A stretch of DNA of 36,739 bases from an uncultured Ectothiorhodospiraceae bacterium (lineage in GTDB: Bacteria > Pseudomonadota > Gammaproteobacteria > UBA9214). Within the stretch, counting starts at the first letter, position 1, and each line of letters begins with the position of its first letter. Position numbers and translations under genes: made by a program. The notes under the pieces are model-generated. The model saw only the letters and a list, made by a program, of their open reading frames with translations, was not told where the DNA came from and did no database searches. Location: contig CAMYIO010000026.1 of assembly GCA_947258515.1 (NCBI GenBank), positions 1 through 36,739 of the forward strand. The letters are read 5' to 3'. Positions 32,500 to 36,739 of this stretch are shown here, piece by piece.

Positions 32500-33447
32500 A
32501 TGCACCGCTGGATCGCGGTGTTTTGTGTGTTGCTCATGCAGGTCGCCTGCGCGACCGTGCCGGCGAACGTCGCCACTGTTATCCAGCCACCGTCCACCCG
32601 GATTGCACTGTCAACGGACACGCTCAAGGTCCTCAGCCTCAACATTGCGCACGGCCGCAAGGATGGCAGTAACCAGTTGTTACTTAGTGGTACGACGATC
32701 AGGAATAACCTCGATGCAATTGCCTCGGTTCTTGGCCAAAGCGGCGCCGATATTATCGCCCTGCAGGAAGGCGATGCTGCCTCCCGCTGGAGTGGTAACT
32801 TTGATCACATCGCCGTGCTTGCTGCGCGGGCCAATTACCCTGCCGTGGTACACACGACACATGCCCGCAGCTGGTTATACAACTACGGGACCGCAATCCT
32901 GTCGCAGGCCTCCTTCACCGAGACGCTCAATTATACCTTTGAACCTTCACCGCCCACACTGAACAAGGGCTTCACCCTGGCACAGATCGTGTGGCAGCCG
33001 CACGGGCAGAACGAGGCCCCCGTTTTGCTTGATATCGTATCCGTTCACCTGGACTTTTCACGAAAGCAGGTTAGGGAACGCCAGGTCGAGGAAATTTCAC
33101 GGGTATTTGACGGGCGAGAAAACCCGTTAATCGTCCTCGGTGACTTCAACAGTGACTGGCTGGCGGATGAACGCGTGGTCAGGGCGCTAGCCAATGATAA
33201 TGACTTGCAAGTCTATCGACCTACGGCAGATGACCTGGGCACCTACCCGTCAGGCAATAAGCGGCTGGACTGGATACTGATATCCGACACGCTGGAATTC
33301 ATCCGCTATGAAGTCCTGCCTGACGTGTTATCGGACCACAAGGCGGTTATTGCGGAGATCGGTTTCAAAGGGCATACGTCATCGATAGAAACAAGCATGA
33401 AGAATCATGCTGCACATCCGGCGAACCATCATGACGGCAAACCATAA
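32500..33447 (+). CDS. Exported endonuclease/exonuclease/phosphatase-family protein
   Basis: The protein has 315 residues from the chosen ATG. The N terminus MHRWIAVFCVLLMQVACATV is a signal peptide, perhaps of a lipoprotein (Cys in 'QVAC', though Gln at -3 is unusual). The EEP/DNase I-like core is complete: 'LKVLSLNIAHGR', 'DIIALQEGDA', 'DIVSVHLDFS', 'LIVLGDFNSDW', 'RLDWILIS' and 'SDHKAVIAEIG', covering the metal and catalytic residues. It is a phosphodiesterase acting outside the cytoplasm on DNA, a phospholipid head group or another ester. The ATG at 32500 has GAGG with short spacing and gives a normal signal peptide; ATG at 32464 (GGGAG) would add 12 residues. It is followed 13 bases later by a phospholipase-D-like gene. 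Confidence 0.85.
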   Translation: MHRWIAVFCVLLMQVACATVPANVATVIQPPSTRIALSTDTLKVLSLNIAHGRKDGSNQLLLSGTTIRNNLDAIASVLGQSGADIIALQEGDAASRWSGNFDHIAVLAARANYPAVVHTTHARSWLYNYGTAILSQASFTETLNYTFEPSPPTLNKGFTLAQIVWQPHGQNEAPVLLDIVSVHLDFSRKQVRERQVEEISRVFDGRENPLIVLGDFNSDWLADERVVRALANDNDLQVYRPTADDLGTYPSGNKRLDWILISDTLEFIRYEVLPDVLSDHKAVIAEIGFKGHTSSIETSMKNHAAHPANHHDGKP

Positions 33448-33460
33448 GGAGGCTGCTTCC

Positions 33461-35314
33461 ATGCGGCTAACAAGACTCTTCCCGCTACTGGTCATTGTTT
33501 TATTGCTGGCTGCCTGTGCCACTCCGGCACACCGGCAGCCAGCCCCGCTACTGTCGATTGAACAGCTGCTCGATGATGCGAGTGGCAACGCAGGCAATGA
33601 AGAATATATCCGGCAGTTGCTCGATTCCAGAACCTGGGTCAGTTACAAGCACCTGAGTGAGGACCCGATCGAACTCGGCAAGCAGGCCGAAATCCCGGTG
33701 CAACACGAAGAGGTAAAAATTCTCGGACCGTCACAGCAGGATTCCGTGCGTTCGCTGGCGCTGAAATTGTGGATGATCGAAAACGCAGAGCATACGATTG
33801 ACGTCGTCTATTACATATTCAAGTACGACGTTGTCGGGCGTGCGCTGCTCGGTGCACTCTGCAATGCCGTTCAGCGGGGTGTCGACGTACGCATCATGGT
33901 GGATTCTATTGGTTCCATCGATCCGTCACATACCCCCTTGATGGCACTGGAGACCTGTGCGCAAGCTGCCGGCACCATGCGAACGGTGGATGGACAGCTG
34001 ACCGACTACCGGGCCCGCGTTCAGGCGGTGATATTTAATGCCCTGACCAGTATGTCCAGCTGGGCAAATCGCCGCTCGCATGACAAGCTGCTGGTCGTCG
34101 ACGGTGCCTTTCCCGGCAAGGCAAAAGTCATTACCGGCGGCCGTAATGTGTCACTGTCATACTATGGTATCAAGGCGGATGGTTCGGAAGACCCGAGTGC
34201 CTACCGTGATGTCGAGATACTCCTGAAGTCGCGCGCCTCAGACACCTTCAGTGAACCCACGGTCGGTGATACCAGCACCATCTATTACAGCCTGCTGTTC
34301 CTGCACAAGGGTAATAAACGGCTCAGGCCGGTGTATTTTGATGACCCCGAGGAACCCGGCGAAGATCCAGACCCGTTTCGGGCCGAGCGGGAGCGCGCCC
34401 AGCAGAGCCTTGCGTTTCTGAAATCGCAACCGCTGATCAAGCGCTACATGGCGGAAATGCCCGTCTATATGAACACTGGTTTCGATGATGCAGAGGTCTT
34501 GCTGGCGCATGAACTGGCCAATCTGACCAACCGCAACGTGGTGGCAGATGTGCACGGCAATCTGGCGGATAATCCGAACTCGATCATGCATGTAATCGCG
34601 AAGTATGGTGATGAGTTGTCCGATAAAGGCACACTACGCATCGTTTCACCCTATCTTTTCATTGCCCGGTACTACGATGCGGACGGCAATGTTGTTGAGG
34701 ATGGTGCCGTCGGAATTCATGAATGGTTGCGTGAACACCCGAACAACAGGATAGAGATTATCACCAACTCGGTGCTCACCAGTGATAACTTCATGACGCA
34801 GGCCATGATCGATATGGATGTGGGGCCGCGCCTGTTGCTGAGCCCGGAGCTGGAAGCGGCCTGGTTATCCAGTCGCAAGGGCGGTGAAATGAACGCCGCG
34901 GTTGTTGCCAGTGAGGCATGGCGCACATGTGTAAATCATCCACAACTGTTTATTTACCAGACCGGCAAGCTGGATGCCGCTTTACTTGGCAGCGGCTCTG
35001 TGCACTACGGCAAGCTGCATGCCAAATACTTCACCGGTAATAAAGCGGGCTTTGTCGGCACGGCGAATTTTGACTACCGCTCGCGACTGTTTAACAATGA
35101 AATGGGCTTTTTCTATCAAAGCGATGCCGTGCAACAGGACCTCATCGATATCTTCGAAGACCTGAAGGCGGGTTCCTATCGCTGGGGGACGCCGGAATGG
35201 CTGGAAATGCGCAAGCAGGTCATGGCACTGGGTGGCATGAAAGGCTGGTCTACGCGTAATCAGCGACCTGTTTTCAAGTTTATGCGTGCCACCGGACTGG
35301 ACTGGTTAATGTAG
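33461..35314 (+). CDS. Phospholipase D-like (cardiolipin synthase-type) lipoprotein
   Basis: This 617-residue protein has a lipoprotein signal peptide MRLTRLFPLLVIVLLLAAC, with lipobox LAAC and lipid-modified Cys19. The PLD superfamily appears as two half-sites. Residues 207-214 give a full HKD motif (HDKLLVVD) followed by 'ITGGRNVS'. At 520-527, HAKYFTGN has His520 and Lys522 but Asn527 in place of Asp, followed by 'FVGTANFDYRSRLFNNEMG'. The latter matches cardiolipin synthase C-like proteins. A spacer of about 300 residues separates the motifs, longer than in ClsC. It likely acts at a membrane facing the periplasm on phospholipids, or on nucleic acid. AAGGAGG lies eight bases before the ATG, one of the best sites in the window. 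Confidence 0.88.
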   Translation: MRLTRLFPLLVIVLLLAACATPAHRQPAPLLSIEQLLDDASGNAGNEEYIRQLLDSRTWVSYKHLSEDPIELGKQAEIPVQHEEVKILGPSQQDSVRSLALKLWMIENAEHTIDVVYYIFKYDVVGRALLGALCNAVQRGVDVRIMVDSIGSIDPSHTPLMALETCAQAAGTMRTVDGQLTDYRARVQAVIFNALTSMSSWANRRSHDKLLVVDGAFPGKAKVITGGRNVSLSYYGIKADGSEDPSAYRDVEILLKSRASDTFSEPTVGDTSTIYYSLLFLHKGNKRLRPVYFDDPEEPGEDPDPFRAERERAQQSLAFLKSQPLIKRYMAEMPVYMNTGFDDAEVLLAHELANLTNRNVVADVHGNLADNPNSIMHVIAKYGDELSDKGTLRIVSPYLFIARYYDADGNVVEDGAVGIHEWLREHPNNRIEIITNSVLTSDNFMTQAMIDMDVGPRLLLSPELEAAWLSSRKGGEMNAAVVASEAWRTCVNHPQLFIYQTGKLDAALLGSGSVHYGKLHAKYFTGNKAGFVGTANFDYRSRLFNNEMGFFYQSDAVQQDLIDIFEDLKAGSYRWGTPEWLEMRKQVMALGGMKGWSTRNQRPVFKFMRATGLDWLM

Positions 35315-35334
35315 CGATTATCCGGGGAGCAAAC

Positions 35335-35724
35335 GTGTCTGACAGCAAGGAAACTGCCGTGATTGGCTATATTGTAGCCGTGTTAATATTGGCCACGTTC
35401 TTCTGGTTCACACTGGGAGATGCCTATGGCCGGTTTATGATCGGATTCGATCCTGGTAAAAGCACGATGAGCTATTATCTTCAGCCCTTTACCCGTGGCA
35501 TGACCGGACTTGTCTGCCTGGCAGCGCCCATGTTGATCGGCTATGTGCTACGTTCTGTCGTCGGCCGCTGGGTGGAAAGCGGGTGGGACGTGTCAGCCAG
35601 GGCCGGAGACTGGCTGCTGGTCAATGGAAAGCAACTGGCGGTCTATTCATGGCATCACGCATCACGTATCGCATGCAGTCTGAGAAAAACGGTTATCGAG
35701 AAATTTAATGGGCTCAAGCAATAA
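35335..35724 (+). CDS. Small membrane protein of unknown function
   Basis: This 129-residue protein has two hydrophobic helices, 'AVIGYIVAVLILATFFWFTLG' (about 7-27) and 'GMTGLVCLAAPMLIGYVL' (about 58-75), with a short loop between. A C-terminal region of about 50 residues contains 'WVESGWDVSARAGDWLLVNGKQLAVYSWHHASRIACSLRK', probably amphipathic. I do not recognise a family. The start is GTG, with GGGGAG seven bases upstream. It sits 20 bases after the PLD gene and 24 before the hydrolase gene, and is likely part of the same transcript. Confidence 0.75.
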   Translation: MSDSKETAVIGYIVAVLILATFFWFTLGDAYGRFMIGFDPGKSTMSYYLQPFTRGMTGLVCLAAPMLIGYVLRSVVGRWVESGWDVSARAGDWLLVNGKQLAVYSWHHASRIACSLRKTVIEKFNGLKQ

Positions 35725-35748
35725 AACCGGTCGAGGTAAACAGTCCTC

Positions 35749-36603
35749 ATGCTGCACCTGTTGCTGGTTGTTTTCATTACCTGGTGTGGTATTACACTGT
35801 ATTTGTATTTTTCACAGTCGCGCATGTTGTACTACCCCGAGTTACCTTCGCGGGTGCTGGATGCGACGCCTGCAGCTGTTGGCCTGCCGTTTGAGAATAT
35901 ACGCCTGACGACCGAGGACGGCGTTCAGCTGCACGCCTGGTATGTGCCGGCGCTTGCTGCCCGCGGTACGCTGCTGTTTAATCATGGCAATGCCGGCAAT
36001 ATAGCGCATCGGCTGGACTCCATCCGGCTGTTTAATTCGCTGGGCCTGAATGTCCTGATCTTCGATTACCGTGGCTTCGGTGAAAGTGAAGGCAAACCGT
36101 CAGAGCAAGGGACCTATAGAGATGCCCGCGCCGCCTGGAATTACCTGCACGAGAATCGCGCTATTGCCGCGCAGCAGATTGTTATCTTTGGCCGCTCACT
36201 GGGCGCTGCCATTGCGGTTGATCTTGCGAGCCAGGTGCCGTCGGCCGGCGTGATAATCGAGTCAGCGTTTACCTCTGTGCCCGATATGGCCGCCCACCTG
36301 TATCCGTGGCTGCCAGTGCGTTTTCTTGTGCGTTACCGGTATGACAGTGCCGCCAAGATTGGACGGATTTCGTCACCCTTGCTGGTGATGCACAGCCGCG
36401 AGGACGATATAATCCCCTACTCCCAGGGCGAGGAACTGTTCGCGCAGGCCAATCAGCCGAAGCAGTTTCTGCAATTGAATGGTGGACACAACGATGGGCA
36501 TAATGCCAGTCAGGCGGTCTACACGAAAACACTGCAACAGTACCTGGACACGATCCTGCCACGTACCGGCGATGGCGCCGCAGCGCCACTGTCGTCGCAT
36601 TAA
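35749..36603 (+). CDS. Alpha/beta hydrolase with N-terminal membrane anchor
   Basis: This 284-residue protein starts with a hydrophobic anchor ('MLHLLLVVFITWCGITLYLYF') and then shows the BEM46/YqkD-like alpha/beta hydrolase core. The oxyanion motif is 'LLFNHGNAGNIAHRL'. The nucleophile is Ser150 in 'GRSLGAA', the acid Asp219 or Asp220 in 'HSREDDIIPYSQG' and the base His247 in 'GGHNDG'. 'FDYRGFGESEG' is a typical strand-loop of the group. A serine esterase or lipase activity at the membrane is plausible, with unknown substrate. It is the last gene of the rightward hydrolase operon and converges on the L,D-transpeptidase gene eight bases away. Confidence 0.9.
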   Translation: MLHLLLVVFITWCGITLYLYFSQSRMLYYPELPSRVLDATPAAVGLPFENIRLTTEDGVQLHAWYVPALAARGTLLFNHGNAGNIAHRLDSIRLFNSLGLNVLIFDYRGFGESEGKPSEQGTYRDARAAWNYLHENRAIAAQQIVIFGRSLGAAIAVDLASQVPSAGVIIESAFTSVPDMAAHLYPWLPVRFLVRYRYDSAAKIGRISSPLLVMHSREDDIIPYSQGEELFAQANQPKQFLQLNGGHNDGHNASQAVYTKTLQQYLDTILPRTGDGAAAPLSSH

Positions 36604-36611
36604 GCTGCCGG

Positions 36612-36739
36612 CTACAATGGTGTTTCCTGAATCAGTACCGGTGTACCCGCCGCGACAAGGTCAAACAGCTGAATCATTTCTGCATTACGCATCTTGATGC
36701 AACCGTGTGAGGAGGGTGTGCCCATGGCATCTTCTTCCG
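36612..36739 (-). CDS. L,D-transpeptidase (YkuD domain), C-terminal part, cut by the window edge
   Basis: Only the last 42 codons are inside the window. They read 'EEDAMGTPSSHGCIKMRNAEMIQLFDLV...GTPVLIQETPL' to a TAG stop. The sequence SHGCIKM holds the catalytic Cys and His of the YkuD L,D-transpeptidase domain, followed by the conserved R-N and the 'GTPV-I' strand. The enzyme forms 3-3 crosslinks in peptidoglycan or anchors lipoproteins to it. The domain lies at the extreme C terminus, as in short YkuD proteins. The N-terminal part, signal peptide and exact subgroup lie beyond the edge. Confidence 0.88.
   Translation of the reverse strand, partial: EEDAMGTPSSHGCIKMRNAEMIQLFDLVAAGTPVLIQETPL

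Overview
The window is a gene-dense stretch of a gammaproteobacterial chromosome. Three things point there. A DusA gene is present. The block mfd - csiV - S-methylthioinosine phosphorylase - hpt - nagZ has an order I recall from Pseudomonas. Dispersed REP/REPIN-type palindromes carry a GTAGGAGCG...CGCGA core, as in Pseudomonas and relatives. GC content is moderate to high, GTG starts are common and co-directional genes often overlap by 4 bases. No phage, plasmid, CRISPR, tRNA or rRNA gene was seen. The species cannot be named from this sequence.

Layout. (1) Bases 1-8320 hold a leftward run: DusA, a sterol-desaturase-like membrane hydroxylase, a TVP38/DedA-like membrane protein, a flavin disulfide oxidoreductase, the radical SAM protein ArsS, the arsenite methyltransferase ArsM and two small glycosyltransferases of the arsenosugar-associated families, then a separate DUF1269-like glycine-zipper protein. 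This looks like a complete arsenosugar-type organoarsenic pathway. (2) Bases 8397-12195 run rightward: a small exported protein behind a CRP/FNR-like operator, agmatine deiminase and N-carbamoylputrescine amidase (agmatine to putrescine), and a divergent DAHP-synthase-like protein. (3) Bases 12287-16256 hold an exported rhodanese, an exported DsrE-like protein, a leftward RND/MMPL exporter and a small membrane protein. (4) Bases 16347-22977 hold housekeeping genes: mfd and csiV rightward, then nagZ, hpt and mtiP leftward, with csiV and mtiP meeting tail to tail through overlapping stop codons.

(5) Bases 23060-30272 hold the most interesting block. A GC-rich, hairpin-dense non-coding stretch and a nine-G tract lie in front of a five-gene operon: an MBL-fold hydrolase, a 1264-residue membrane sensor kinase (periplasmic sensor, GAF, four PAS), a stand-alone receiver, a receiver-PP2C phosphatase and a STAS protein. 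This is a two-component system feeding a partner-switching output, with no partner-switching serine kinase visible in the window. (6) Bases 30354-32347 hold a REP pair and two oligopeptide/nickel-type ABC permeases without their ATPases or binding protein. They lie behind a promoter that may give a leaderless transcript. (7) Bases 32500-36603 hold a rightward operon of exported or membrane-linked hydrolases: an EEP phosphodiesterase, a phospholipase-D-like lipoprotein, a small membrane protein and an alpha/beta hydrolase. It is followed by the 3' end of a leftward L,D-transpeptidase gene cut by the window edge.

All functional names rest on motif reading and remembered family features; no database search was run.
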